Below, one piece after another: positions 14,301-27,724 of a stretch of 64,000 nucleotides of DNA. Origin of the DNA: Chrysopilus asiliformis (taxonomy: Eukaryota > Arthropoda > Insecta > Diptera > Rhagionidae); contig OZ035961.1 in assembly GCA_964034945.1 (NCBI GenBank), positions 4,322,001 through 4,386,000 on the forward strand, given 5' to 3'. The notes below the pieces were generated by a model, which was not told where the DNA came from, did no database searches, and saw only the letters and a program-made list of their open reading frames with translations. The first letter of the stretch is position 1, and every line of letters starts with the position of its first letter. A program made the translations under genes and the position numbers.

Positions 14301-17300
14301 TCCTATTGTTGGCGAATAGCTGATAAAACTAAAAAATAAAATGAAATAAAAGGTCAAAATCCTGCAATCATTGTCAGAAAATTTAAGATGTCCTGGCATG
14401 AATTCGTCCTCTTGTTGTCTGCAGCTTATCTCTCAAGCCTTTATTATCTTCGGTGCCACATGCTAATAGAAAGTTTTCGAGGCCTATACTCTTCGTGTCC
14501 TACTTGAAATGTTGTCGAGCACCGACCTCGGTAACCTCATGTCCATGGACCAAAATGAAACCATCAGATTGTGATATCCTTGTGCCGAGAGAAAGATGAG
14601 GACAAGTAGTCTATGACATAATGTTGCAGTATTTTTTGGACACTTGAAATACTTTTCCGGCTATGCTATTATGCTGATCCAGAATTTCTTCTATACTATA
14701 GAATCTTAGGTTTTGTTCCGCTATATTCCAGCATTCTGTTGTTAGTTATCGCGGGACAAAATTTGAGGAACAGACGCTTGGCCCATTATTTCCAGCACGT
14801 GATAAGGATGTCACGTCAATGCGAATTAACTTCCTTGTCTTCTATCTCAAGGTAGTGTGGTCGTAATATTTTCCATTCTTACCCATCCTGTCGTCACGTT
14901 GCCAACGATTTTTTTTTTGTTGTCCTTGTGCCACTTGTACGCCGAGACTTTGTTCCAGAATTTTTCCCGACTCCTAAGTTTTTATAACATTCCGATGACG
15001 GTGGTTCCCGCACAGCTAAACGCTTGATATGCAACTTGAGTTCTTTTCTGCCAAGTTGCAAATCCCCATAAGATGATCTGTATCTTTCATGATAAGAATT
15101 CAAGTCATGTGTCTCCGGAATGGTTTACAGCACACTATCCACAGCACAGTAAAAGAACGCTTTATAGATGGAGCCGCCACCTCATCCGACACAAGTTGAG
15201 GCAACATCAGAAAATCAAAACGATGAAAACCGGAAGGTTAAAGGAGGCCTCCATGATTGTGATGTTGTGATGTCTTTGGAAGCGTTGAGAAGTGTGTGGT
15301 ACTTTTCATACAACTTTCAATGTGACATCATATACAAAAATGACACCACAATATGTAGTATGACTGAATGGCGGGGTAAGAGAGGTTAGTATATTTTTTA
15401 TATTTTTTATATACGCATTACTAAGTATCTACTCCTATATGCATATCTATTGCTTATTTTCTTATATTCTGTAGATACTTGATGTTGCCTTTTTAGCTCC
15501 CGTTTTGATGAGTGTGAGGTATGGCGTCCCATTTTGATGGAAATTGTCAAAAGCCATTTTTTTCTATTTTACCATAATTTCCGGTTTTCTTATAACGATT
15601 CGGGCAATTTGAGGGTAATCGACTGTCAGGAGTTGAATTTCATCTTTTTGATATTATATTTGTACTGTCAGATGAGTAAATTGCTGTGGGGTCTCGATTT
15701 CCTTTTTGGACAGTTTCTTCTAAATATGAAAAACAAAATTTCATATAAAATATTCACTTTTCAATATCAGGTAGGTTTTTTTTACTGAATTTCACACAAA
15801 TTTATAAATTCGAGTGTGTTTTTAAACTTGCTCTTAAAAAGTTGCATCAACGAATCTTACAAAATTAAGTTGTATTTAGCTTATTTAAACCATAGAAATT
15901 CTGTGACTCACATAATTTAAGTTGTCCTAAAGCTGCTAAGTTTTGTTGGTGTCAACGACCATCCGTAAATAATAAATAAAATAGATATTATTTTAAAAAT
16001 TTTTAGATTTTATAAAAATGTTTTTCTGATTTTTGCAACAATTTTGTATTAATGTTCAACACAAATTAATAAAATAAAAATTTCCTCCTGTAACGACAGG
16101 TATTTTTTTTTTTTTTACTTTACAAGAAAAATTGATGTCAAGTCAATCACGTGCCAAAATATATTTTCTCGAGACCTTGCGAATTTAATCTTCAATAATT
16201 AAATACAATTTGAAGCCATCTTGATTAACAAGCCTTCGAAGCAACCATGTCCAACTATGGTACCGCATTGATTTATATCCTGTATATCAAGGACATGATT
16301 CACAGGAGTTTGAACGACATTAGCATCCGAGACATGTCCGTCCGTTCATTTGATGGACAATCACGATTGAAAGTCAAAAGTATTACGAAAAGCGAACGTG
16401 TGAAGCTGGCAGGACTTAATCAGATCTCAATAAATTTCGGTGTATAGCGTAGAGAACAGAATCCATAAGCCCCAAAGTCGTATCCAGTTGAGTTCATTTC
16501 GCGTTAAAATTCAGTTAAGTTCATTTCCATGGCGTATCACATGAAGCCATCGTCTACCCGCGCTTTTTCCACTGCAAATCCATCTACTAGTTTAATGGCC
16601 ACAAGGCCACTGTATGAATATAAAAATCTCGACTCTGTACTCAATTCTGGCTGTGTCTATCACTAGACACATCTTTCTATGGCCCTGGAACAATTAGTAA
16701 AGGCTTACGTTGTGCATCCATCCACCAAGGGGTAGTCTCGCGATCCGCGAAACCAACCAAATATCAAGAAGCTATACGCGACTGCTGGTGGTGGTCCCGA
16801 TGTAGTTAACCATAACGCGAATGACGTCAGTGTCGGTCGTAGGGAAAGGCTCCCACTGCAAAGCCCTGCTACGTCAGGACTAGACAATATTTCATAGCAA
16901 TTCAAACGTTTTTGGTTTATTTATCACTGGCTGCCACCATATTTTTATTTGCACAAACTCATATACCCACGAAGCGAGCGAGCGCCAAGTTCTATCCATC
17001 CCTACCGATTCCCTATACTTTTGCAACGTTTCGGCGAGGGGGCGCCACCATAGTTCATTGTATAGTAGGATGCGCATTAACTCCTTTATGCTTGGTATCC
17101 AGTATCCATTCATTCTCCAATGTACTCCCAACATAACTTCATTTAATGGTAGTATCTTCTCTTTGCTTTATTCTACCCTTGGGGGATGATTTTATGAACG
17201 AGTTTTTTTTCACCTAATATTCCACGCTATAAATCATTATGACGGAGAATGGTTTCGAGCCCTTTAATCATTCATTTTGTAATTTTTGGTCTAAATGCTT

Positions 17301-19680
17301 GTAGGAATGCTATATTATAGCGCATATCGGACCTTTTGATAGTCAAGGGGATTGCCCATAGTGTTATATATGGCCATCATACTAAAACAAATAATACACA
17401 AAAAAAACAATTTCGAATGCTGCATACACAAGTTCCTCTGGGAAAGCGGAAATAGTAACCAAAATTCTCTTTTATTTCACAGTTCTAGATAAGAGGTTGG
17501 TTTTCCAAATTTAAAATCCGTGTGCAATTATTCTTTTTTCGATAAAATAAAATATTTTAAATTTCAGGTGATGTTTACTAAAATATATTCAAGATTGCAA
17601 ATATTTACATATAAAATTGAATGTCCGCATGTCTGCATGCCCGAATAGGTCAAATTTCTGGCTAAATATTTGAGGTTTTGTTTTCCTCACCCGTTTTATC
17701 GCCCCAACTCCCCTCATCATACACACAAACTACCATTCCTCACAACCAATTTCTCATTTTTGAAACATTTAGTGGCATAGCAGCTAAATGCTAGCTCGTA
17801 ACGGCTGAAAATTTGCACAGAAATACTAGACAATATGAACTATCGAAGCATGCTCCTCTCTTAACCCCTCGCCTGGTATATTTTGAACCGCTGAAGGAAT
17901 TTTGATACTATTTTCACCATCGGAAAGGTCATTTATCTATATATACCACTAAATCCTCAATTAAGGTTTCATATCAATTTTTTTCCATGCTCGCAACTAC
18001 ATGGATTGCGAACTATGGACGCCTTGCATCATTTGTAAGAAAAGGATGTCTATAAGTGAAAATTTTCGCCCACAAAAACCAAACCTATCCCTTCCCTGTG
18101 AAACCCCTCTCCTGTTATCTCCTGAAGCCTTGAATAGATTTATATCTAATCTCCAGAATTGTAGAGGTTATCATTCAAAAACAATTTTCACTCACTAAAC
18201 TCTACTCGCCTCGTTTTCTGACCTCCTCTCCTGTTATCTCCTAAACTATCTAATGAAGTTTGGAACGGTTTGCACTATTTCGCAGATGGTCCAATTGGTA
18301 AAATTTTCGCCTACGTAAATCAAGTTGAAAACTTTTGAATTATTTCATATAGTAGATTCCACGTATGAATGTTTTTTTGATTTCAGCTCAATACAACAAT
18401 TGGTTTTCGTGTCTTAATCTGAAGTTATTCATTTAAAGCTACGCCGCGGGTACTAATAGCTTTTTAACTAAAATAGTAAAACCAAAGCATTTTATTAAAA
18501 TTTTTGAAATTAAATTATGCAATTTCTATACAACAATATTAATTACTTATGATTGGGGCAACCTCAACCTCATAAAAATCTTAACAAAATTTCAAATTAA
18601 TGAAAATATATGACTTCAATAATTAAAGACTATAAAATAGCCATTTAATGTGTTTTCCCAATTTTGTTTTCATTCTCGCTATTAGTAACTTCACTCCAAT
18701 TAACCAATAGACCAATTAAACATAATGAACCTGTAATGATCCAGAAAATAGGATACTCGAATGGCGACAATATTCATTAAATAGAAATCGCAAGTTGCAA
18801 ACCGACGAACCAAAGGACATACTCTCAGATCTATTTAGTTACAATTAGGAATCTTTCTACTTTCGGTGTTTTCCCGATGTTTTCAGAAATATTGAGTAAA
18901 AATTAATGAAACTGTGATTCTAATGAAAATGCATTCCAATTAAAAAAGCATTCAACTTGACAGTAAATGTAGGTATTTAAAATGAGGGTATATTGTACTG
19001 TGTTAAAAATATGCAAGTGCTTTAAAAAGCTGTTCCAGAAAAATGTTACCCAATAACCATTTAGGATCATTGGCGCCCTAAAAGACGCATGTTTCACATA
19101 AGACAAGGTGATTTAAAGAAGCAACTAAAGGTTACGGCCGCATATACAGACCTATGTTATATAGAGAATTCAATAAAGTTGAAAGTTTATAGGAATTATA
19201 TGTAGTAGAAAATGGTTAACAACTAAAATGTACACTTTTGGTACAATTTAATGATTTTAAGGGCAACATTTGGCTGGTCTTAAACTAAGTTGCGTAAAGT
19301 TTTATTACCTCAACCTAATTAACATCTCTTCCGGGTATTTACCCCGGATATCCCCAAATATCACCAGATATTATGCTATGGTGAATATCAAAACTAGAGA
19401 AAAGTTTCAAGAAAGTGATTAAGCCATAAGATGTCATTCATATACGCTCGTAGTCGTAGATTCAACATTCTCAGGTAGTAAACACACTTCGGCATTAATG
19501 GTTGACACATATATAGATACTAGCTAGTGTCAGAGGCATTTAACCCTTTAGCTGACATCATCACCACAGATAATTGTACGTGGCTAAGTAATTAACAGTA
19601 AAAGCATTTGGATCTTTAGACAGTAGTTATCATAATAATAAATACTTTTGCTCATTTTTATGTACCTACGTTTATTACTG
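8398..19680. other. gene-poor region with scattered old repeats
   Basis: No gene recognised. Open stretches at 11.3-12.3, 14.4-15.3 and 16.2-17.2 kb are less AT-rich than the surroundings and may be decayed transposon or exon sequence, but none shows a motif I know. A dimer of a dispersed repeat lies at about 13845-14050. Degenerate repeated units containing cctctcctgttatctcct occur near 18105 and 18225 within 17.6-18.4 kb. Confidence 0.4.
13845..14050 (-). repeat. dispersed repeat, two tandem units
   Basis: Two imperfect units start near 13848 and 13969, both with an attcg-gatca-like core followed by t/c-rich sequence. The reverse complement resembles the stretches at about 195-300 and 44425-44545, which share the order cctgtaaggata, then tttcgggaaaa-like sequence, then a gctgat-rich end. 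These are diverged copies of one unnamed interspersed repeat. Confidence 0.4.
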
Positions 19681-20016
19681 CACGCAGAGAAAAAAAATGA
19701 GTATGTACCTATTTTTTCCATGTAGGAAAAAAGTGGTTTAAAAGTGCTTTTCTGATAGTTCTAATGAAGAATCGAGAGTACAACTAAAATAATTAATTTC
19801 AACAACAAAATAGTTAATTTTGATTACAAAAATAGTCAATTTAACCATAAAATTGTTAATTTTACTACTAAGTAAATTTATTATAAAAATAGAATATTTT
19901 CCCACTATATCAAAGGAAAGTAATACTATTTTTGTAATTTAAATTAAACTTTTTTCGTTGTATTCTCGATTCCCCATCATAAAATATTTAGATTCAGTAT
20001 TTTTTCTCTGCATGTG
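19681..20016. mobile_element. 336-bp MITE-like element ending in gcagagaaaaaa
   Basis: The left end cacgcagagaaaaaa is mirrored by ttttttctctgcatgtg on the right. The interior is AT-rich with four related copies of an aaaatagttaatttt motif between 19785 and 19885. No protein is encoded. Flanking target duplication is not clear, so the exact ends are uncertain by a few bases. Confidence 0.5.
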
Positions 20017-21329
20017 GAAAACAAATATGATACTAATTTTTACTGTATAATATATGTTATGTATCGTGAGTGGTATATTGAAAATATTCTACAAATTGAC
20101 ACGACACGTATTTGATTTGATCTTCTTCTTTTTTTTGTTACTCCCCCAATAAAAAGTCTATATAACAAATTCGGTATTTACTTGATAATTATCAATGGAT
20201 ATATCGTCAGATAAACCAAATTCATAGGATGACGACCCGCTGTGATTTAGTTCTCGTACAGCAATTTGTTATAATTTGCCGTCTGATCCCGATAACATTA
20301 TAACCACACAACAACCGATAAAATCTACCCCCGAAAAACTTTTTCACATTATATATATGTTGGTATGAAATACGTAAAAATGTGAGTATCTGCATATATA
20401 TTTATAGTAATACTGACGACTATATAAAGTATATATAATTTTATGTTGTTGGTATTATTGTAATATTATTGAAATAGGAATGGATTTGGCCAACATAACC
20501 TGACATAATATACCTAACCAGCTTACATGAACCCAAATTCAACTATAATTAATCACAGGCAACGGCTTGAAAAGGTGTTAATGATTATTATACGACATAT
20601 AATGGATAAAGGACAAATAGTTGTAATCGTATTATATGTATGAGATAGATTTTATTTGGTATATGGTTTGAATTTGAATTATCGACACTTTGAAATTACT
20701 TGCTGACTAATGAAATATGTTTGCAAATAAGAGTATAATAACCAAACGGGATGTTTGTTTATTAAAATTTTGAAATATATCCATAATGATACTCTTTTGT
20801 CAATTCATTAAGTGATTTATGATCCTTAAACTGAAAAGTTTTACGAAATTTATAACAAAAATTGTTCATTTCTAGCACAAATTGTTCATCTTATTCGAAT
20901 ACATTTTTGACTTCGATTTCTTATACCGAATGTTGCAGGCAGAGTCGTAACTAGGCATATGCTTTATGTACATCTACACAGAACACGGTGCCTAGTCGGG
21001 TAGGGGTGGTGGGAGAAAGTTGTGATAGATGGTTAGGGTATGGCTAGGGGTGGGGTTTGGGAGGGGAGGTTTGAAATGGAAAACATATGCCACAATATAG
21101 GAAAACATATATTGTCTTCTACCGTTATCCGCTATATTTTACCGTTATTGACATATTTTCAATAAAAGGTAAAAATTTGATTTCCGCCAATCACTTGAAA
21201 ACTAATGGTTCCTCGTAAAAATAGTTTAAGAAAGAATTAAAGATAATAAAAATCTCTATAAATTTTCCTTTCAATGTAAATCGATGTCATTAACCGTTAT
21301 CGAGATATTTTAAATTTTTTAAAAGAAAT
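20017..21329. other. gene-poor AT-rich sequence with one G-rich tract
   Basis: No gene recognised. The notable part is a G-rich stretch at 20996-21072, against AT-rich surroundings, which includes a four-run G-quadruplex motif at about 21047-21066. Confidence 0.4.
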
Positions 21330-22340
21330 CAGGGACGGGAAACGAAATAAAAAATCGTAACGTTATTCATTTCGTTACGTTATTTCGTTTTGTAACGATA
21401 AAAAATATCATTTCGTTACGTTATAACGTTATATTTCGTTACACATTGTATGGAAACTGAAAACAAAAAAAAAACGCACTTTAATAATAGTTTGTCACAA
21501 AGTAATTCAGTTCAGTTTCCATAAAAACAAATTCTATAAAAAATAATAAAAATAAATTCTATAAAAAATAATAAAAGCATAAAGAAAATACAAATAAAAA
21601 CAAAAAAAAAAAAAAATAGTGATTACTAAATTAAAAAATCGACATTTTGGTCAATATCAAAGATATAGAATTTTAGGCTTTTTTGACGTCGCTGATTCTG
21701 AGTCGCACTTAGCTTTCGCGAAATTCGCTCTACTTCTGGAGTTACTAAAAAGAAAATATTTTCGATACCAACAAAGTTGCTTGAAAGATTTCCTTTTGTC
21801 GTATCTCCAGAAATAGAGGGAATCGGGCCAAAACAAAATCCGATTTATGAAAGGGCCACATCTTTCAGTTTTCCATCAGTCGCGACTGTTACGGTACTCG
21901 TCAGTTTTCCATCAGTTTTTTACATCCAATTAAGCGTTCACATCTATCAGTTGCTACTGACAGTTTTTTATGAAAATTTTGATTATAGCCATCAATTTGC
22001 CAAAAACTGATGGAAAACTGATAGATGTGGCCCCTACATTAGAATCAAAATACGATTAAAAATACTACTCCAATATTTTTAATTATATTTTATGCAGGTG
22101 GCAGGTCTGTGGGGTTATACTTGATGAACTTTTGTGGAGAAATATAATACTGAACAAAAGAAGGAAAAATTAATAAATAACGAAAAAACGTAATATTTTT
22201 TTTCGTTTTTCGTTACGTTTTTCGTTATTGTAACGGAATTTAATTTCTATAACGTTATAACGTAATTATGAAGAAATAGCCCGAAAATCATTTCGTTATT
22301 TCGTTATTTCGTTACGTTACGATAACGTTTCCCATCCCTG
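21330..22340. mobile_element. hAT-type non-autonomous element (MITE), 1011 bp
   Basis: Starts cagggacgggaaacg and ends cgtttcccatccctg, the CAGGG-type inverted ends typical of hAT transposons. It is flanked by a perfect 8-bp duplication aaagaaat at 21322-21329 and 22341-22348, the length expected for hAT. Both subterminal regions are crowded with cgttatttcgttacg-like motifs in both orientations, probable transposase-binding repeats (inference). No transposase frame is present. A second palindromic element sits inside at about 21851-22035. Confidence 0.85.
21851..22035. mobile_element. palindromic element nested in the hAT MITE
   Basis: Inverted arms: agggccacatctttcag followed by ttttccatcagt on the left, actgatggaaaactg followed by atagatgtggcccct on the right. 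Additional cagttttccatcag and cagttgctactgacag motifs lie between. It looks like a small foldback or MITE insertion, or an internal palindrome of the host element. No target duplication is obvious. Confidence 0.5.
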
Positions 22341-22348
22341 AAAGAAAT

Positions 22349-25004
22349 TGATGTTTTTATATAAACTAGAATATTATCTTATATAAAAATACGATTTTTT
22401 TTGACCGAAATTGGTGTGACGTATTTTATGGACAGCATCTTAATAGAATTTCTCTTACACAAAAGTATATGGTTTAAGCGGTACTTATGTTTAAGTGCAT
22501 AATATATTTTATTCTGATAGCAAGATTTTTGACCAAACCAATCTCAATTAATGTTTAGTAGATTATGTAAAAATTCCAAGATTAGTTTAAGTTATATGCA
22601 CGCGCTGTGCAAATATGCCTGTGTTAGTAATGAACAATTTTTCTAAATGAGCTGTGACAGAACCCAATTCATTTTAAAAAATACATTACCCTGAAATAGC
22701 AATTTTAAAAATTGTAGTTCCACGTGTATAACAATTTGATGAATATAATAACAATTTGAAGAAATTTTTCAGGAAGAATCTGTGAAATGACAAAGAAAAT
22801 AAAAAAGGTTAATGACACTTAAGCATTTTTCCCACAAAAATCAACAACAAAAAACTCCTCTCTTTGCGAAATATCTTGGTTTTGGAACAATAAAATCATA
22901 TTTTTGTAGTTTATTGTTTAAGTGCGGTAAACATTGGACCACCTCAGATAAAAAAGTCATCAGCAAATACGAAAATCGTATCCATTTTCATCCCTCTGTG
23001 GAACACATCTTCCTTTTATAGAGGCACACACACACAGGACTAAAAAGAAAAAAAACAGAAAGAGCGAATTTTGGCTGGACTGAAGGCAAAGGGAATCCAA
23101 CGAAAAATGTCTGTGGCAAACAAATAAACATGGAATCCCAGATCCCATGGGTGCCAACACCATTCGCAACCACACCATCTATTCTAGGTCTTAGCCATCA
23201 TGGTATAGAATCAACCGCTCCCTCAGAACCCATCCCCTTAACAGATTCAAACCAGAACGAGTCAAAGTAAATCTGCTGAAAAGTATGGAATTATGTCGGC
23301 TTTGCTGCGAAATTTACCAGATTTACTTTGATTCCATCTTTATTGTATTTCATAAAAATAACCTTCATTTTGTTAGTATATGTCTATATTTGTGTGTCCT
23401 CTGGCCTTTATCCCTGGCCAATGGCTCATATTTTTGTTGTTGGCCCAGCCAGAATATATGGGAAAGATGTGGGAAGAATAGTGGTGTGGAGACGTGGACA
23501 CACACCGGATCACTTGACTTGTCCATATTGTGATATGATTCGGCTTCTTATCATGGCGGAAGAACGGAAACGAAAAAAAATCAACACCACAATTCGTTTA
23601 CCAAGGTCCTGGCCGTGTACGGCGATCGAAGTGTAAGTCGAATAAAAGAAAATTTGAGTATTTTCCGTTTGGGGGTTGGAGACTACGTCTTTCACAAATA
23701 TCTTCGACAGTGAAACCATAAAGAAAATATTCAGAGCTTAGCTTTGGGCTAAAATCATTGCAAGCCACAAATTCATAGCTACCGAAGACAACGTCAAAAG
23801 AGGTTTTTCGACAAATTTCCCTCAATTACGACAGTTTCTTTTTCTTACAATATATAAATTTTCCAAGATTTTCCTTTCTCATTGCGCCATGGTAAGTGAG
23901 GAGCAAGGATCTCTTTGAGTCTTTATTTCGTTAGCGATAAGAATCATACGATTGGAATATGGTTATCTGGATGATAGGTTTGGTAGGCAAAAGTTAAGTA
24001 TAATACAAATGTCACAATTCACAATAAACTAAAAAAGGAGACGAAATCCATTTCAATTGATGCGATGATGGCGATCTTGGCTTGGAAATGTGAAGAAAAC
24101 ATCAATATGGAGACGAATGCGGGGAAAGAATATGTTTTGTTATGATTTTTTCTTCTCCACACTGAAATTGGAACCATGGCTTCTTCCACAAAAAATAATA
24201 ACATTTCGTCTCAATCGTATTTTGATGGCAAACATTTTGTGACAATTGTAAAAATATTTTTTGGCCACACAGTGAAATCATTTTGTTTACTGTATAGAAA
24301 AAACCCATGAAAATATATTTTTGATTTAAATTAAAAATCTAAAATTTTAAACGGCAAAAAATTCTAACGTATTTTTTTTTAAATATTCAATTATAAAAAA
24401 AATCCAGCAAGTCGAATTCCCGAATCAGTATCCGTTCATCATCATTAGAAACCGTATTATATGTATTTTAAAAATGTTGATTTCACATCTGAGGCATCGT
24501 TCGTGTTCCAGTACACTTATTTCATAACCAAATCCTATGAATATGCAAAAAACACTTAATGTAATTGATATATGTAAACAATCCTTAAAAATGTCGAATA
24601 TGCAAATCATATGGAAACAGGAATTCGCATATAATCCGTTCTCTAGTCATCACCATCGGCGCAACAATCACGAATCCAAACTAGACCTGCCTAAGAGGAT
24701 TTCCAGACAACCCGGTCTCGCGTCGCAGTCATCAACTGCGATATCCCTATCAAATTTTTATTAATTTTTTTTCCAAAAGCGCTGTATTTTTTCGAAATAA
24801 TTATATGGGATTTGTCCATTATAACTACAGTTTATTTTCTAAAAGTGGACAAAGAAGTTCGATTTTTGTAAAATTAATTTCAAAAAATTTCAAGTCACCA
24901 GCTCCCGAGATAGTTAAGATACGTGAAATGGACAGACCGACATACAGATACTCGGACATCCTCAGAATTTTCAATTTCAATGAATGCGATATAGTTTTGT
25001 ATGA
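22349..25004. other. gene-poor region
   Basis: No gene supported. A truncated end of the ctgtccataaaatacgt MITE family (reverse orientation, gacgtattttatggacagc) lies near 22418-22436. A stretch at about 24870-25004 with ccgagatagttaag and gacagaccgacatacag resembles the tail of an interspersed repeat found widely in insect genomes. Confidence 0.35.
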
Positions 25005-25045
25005 CGGGTCTTATATCGGGTCTTTCTCGGGTCTTTCTCGGGTCT
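25005..25045 (+). repeat. short tandem repeat cgggtctttct
   Basis: About four units related to cgggtctttct (11 bp) run directly into the left terminal repeat of the mariner-type element, which itself starts gggtctttc. The array may have formed from the transposon end, or the insertion or recombination may have happened in it. This could explain why no clean TA target duplication is visible. Confidence 0.5.
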
Positions 25046-25594
25046 TTCAACAAGGACATAACAATTTTGTATTTTAATACAAACGCACCCTAACACTTTT
25101 TTTATGATCTGGCAATGCTAAAACGTCAGTCAAGGTTTACATTTTTATCATGGTGAAGTTCCCGAACGAGCAACGTTTGGAAATTATTAAAACTTACTAC
25201 CGAAATTCTGAGTCCGATGAAATTATAATGAAAATGATGAAATTAAATTATGAATGAAATGATGGTCCGGTCGAATGGCCCCCTCGCTCATGCGATTTAA
25301 CGCTGTTGGATTTCATTTTATGGGGTTATGTTAAGTCGTTGGTTAATGCCAACAAGCCAACAACGTTAGAGGAGCTCAGGAAGAATATCGGCCGATATGT
25401 GTGGAAGAGTGGTGGAAAATTGGCTCCAAAGAATCAATCAGTGCAAACGTGCTCGCGGTGGCCATCCGAACGACATCGAATTTCATACTTAAATATACCA
25501 TGTCCACTACACCTGGAATAAATTTCAGCCCGATATCTCAATTATTCTGTATTTTATTTAAATACAAAATTGTTATGTCCTTGTTGAAAGACCC
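25040..25594 (+). mobile_element. internally deleted mariner/Tc1-superfamily transposon
   Basis: Terminal inverted repeats of about 36 bp (25040-25075 and 25559-25594) begin gggtctttcaacaaggac and match nearly perfectly. Between them is a transposase relic: an N-terminal helix-turn-helix start at 25150, then a deletion, then the C-terminal part of the DDE domain. The element is only 555 bp, so it is non-autonomous, though its ends look well preserved. Confidence 0.85.
25150..25496 (+). pseudogene. mariner-type transposase remnant
   Basis: Starts ATG with VKFPNEQRLEIIKTYYRN, typical of the N-terminal DNA-binding helix of insect mariner-like transposases. A large deletion removes the middle with most catalytic acidic residues. 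After an in-frame TGA at 25255-25257 the same frame resumes with VEWPPRSCDLTLLDFILWGY, the conserved block near the third catalytic acid. A frameshift near 25395 moves the normal C-terminal motif RVVENWLQRINQC and the final RGGHPNDIEFHT into another frame, ending at the TAA near 25496. It is clearly non-functional. Confidence 0.85.
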
Positions 25595-27724
25595 TTTATT
25601 ATTAAATTTGTGATTATCTGGGGTGATCTTTGTGAATTAGGTTTCTGAAAGCAAATATAAATAGCAGACGAAAGAGAAAATCGCGACTTTTTAGACTTTT
25701 GTGCAAATCTACAAAAACATTAAAAAAAAAATTTCAAAATAGGTTCGACAGAACTTCCTAGCTATGGGTATAAGAGTCGTTATTTTTCTTTAATTTAAAA
25801 AATCCTGTTCGAGTCTTGTGCTGAAGCTATTTTAAATATGATAATTTTAAAATATATAAATTTATGGTAAAACAAAAAAAAATCAACTCGATAGCTATAA
25901 CAGCAAAATAATAAAACCGCTTAAAACCTAACAAAAAATGTTACAGCTTCACAAAATAAATAACACCGAGAGAAATCCCACTTCGGATATTTTGCAACCT
26001 TTACCAAACGTTTCCCATTCATGCATGTATACGGTTGATAGGGATTAAAAATACATTCGACTTATGTCCATGATGTTTGATTGTTTTCAAAAAATTAATC
26101 GCATCCTTTTCACTATTGAACTTTAGTGATTTTTATTTCGACACGGAAACAAAAAATATATGAAAAATCGCGTAAAAATGTATACTCGAAAAAAATATAA
26201 AAATGGTCTCCCGATTATGATAAATCCGTGTACAATGTTGACAGTTCAAATGTTACATAAATGTTTATGCTATTGACTCATCGCTAGCTTCCTTCCAATA
26301 TTGAATGTTAACTTTTTATGATTCTTTCCCCATTCGACGCCATATGCGATGAAAACCGACCGATATGTGTGTGGATATAGGAGAGAGGGATTCACAGGAG
26401 ACAGATTAAGTTTATCGAAAATCGGATTTCACCACATATCGAAATATATGTCCTCCTAAAACATATATGATTGTCGAAGGGCGGGAGGTGAGGGTTTACA
26501 TGCTGGAGGGAAGGCCTGCCAGCCAGGACCAAAAACGGCCACGAAATCGACTTGTACGTTCGGCTCACCTGTGAACGTCGTTCGGGTTTGAATGTGGCCA
26601 AATCTCACAGGAGACTCCCCAGGTAGATGACTTCAGGATATCCAGTCACGAAGGGATGTAGTGAAGGGGAAAAGCGGACGTAGATGTGGAATCTGGGTGT
26701 GAATTCATCGGTGAATGGGCCGAGGGTGGTGAAGGGACAGGGGGCAAAGACTAAACAGAACACCATTGAATCAAACATGGCGATGGTGAACAGATGTTGA
26801 CGTGTCCATCGACACATTTTCCGAGGGTGATGCCAGCTGAATTTTAATGAAAGCTGATGCTGATGGTGATCATCAGGATGTGAATGCGAATGCCGAAGGT
26901 GCCTCCAATCGACATTATCGTCAGTGCTGGGGTAAATATTCACCCGCCCGTTTCGTGTTCGTTTAGTACTGACCCCGCATCATATCATCTAGATCTACTT
27001 TTGCACGAAGTGAGTACTGAAAATTCTGGATAAAATCAATGGATATACGGAATACTGGGCGAAATGTTTGTCATAGAATGTGTTACGTGCCGGACCCGGA
27101 GCCTCGTGGTGTTACAATTTTATTTTACCGATTCGATGACCCACCAAATAACAGATCCACAGAGACGTATGGAAGGTCCTTTTTCCGCACTGGATCCATT
27201 CAATACGATATGGTAGGCTATTCGTATATGGAAAGAAAATTTATATACCCGGGTATGTATAATTTAACATATGTTCACACGACTAGGCATTAGTGTGCGG
27301 CACATACAAAATATCCTTTCCGGAAGGCCACTGGGGTTAACATACGCCTCTGTAACTTCTGTATACACAGAATAGAATGGTAGCAACAATACTACGGCGA
27401 CGACGAACGTGGCAACGAACGGCAAAGATCCATTCAATCAAATTTAGTTAACTAGAGAAAGGTTCGTAGTTTCAGCGTGAACTTAATTTAATTAAGCCGA
27501 AAAGGGAAAATAGATGCGCGTTACACTATTAGTACGAAATTTAAATTGAATTTTCTATCAGGAACAACACAACAGTTCAATATCTGATAGTAGTAAACTG
27601 TAGATCGAAATTTCTATAGATTTTTGCAATAACTTGAAAACGAGGGGAATGTAAATACTGATAGGTTCTCTGAAATTGATTTAAAGGTGCGCGAGGGGCG
27701 TTTGAAAGGTATGTGGAAAGCGTT
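25595..27724. other. gene-poor region
   Basis: No gene recognised. The interval 26380-27300 is less AT-rich and has open frames on both strands (26605-26943 minus, 27039-27293 plus), but neither shows domain motifs, a signal peptide or convincing splice sites. Confidence 0.35.

Noticed and set aside
14400..15300. Less AT-rich stretch suspected to be a decayed retroelement
   Set aside because: Translated frames on the minus strand are broken by many stops, and I could not match any reverse transcriptase, integrase or gag motif.
16247..16447. 66-codon frame with a good ATG context (gcaaccATG)
   Set aside because: Short, isolated and without a known motif, signal peptide or supporting splice sites. 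Chance is sufficient, though a search would be cheap.
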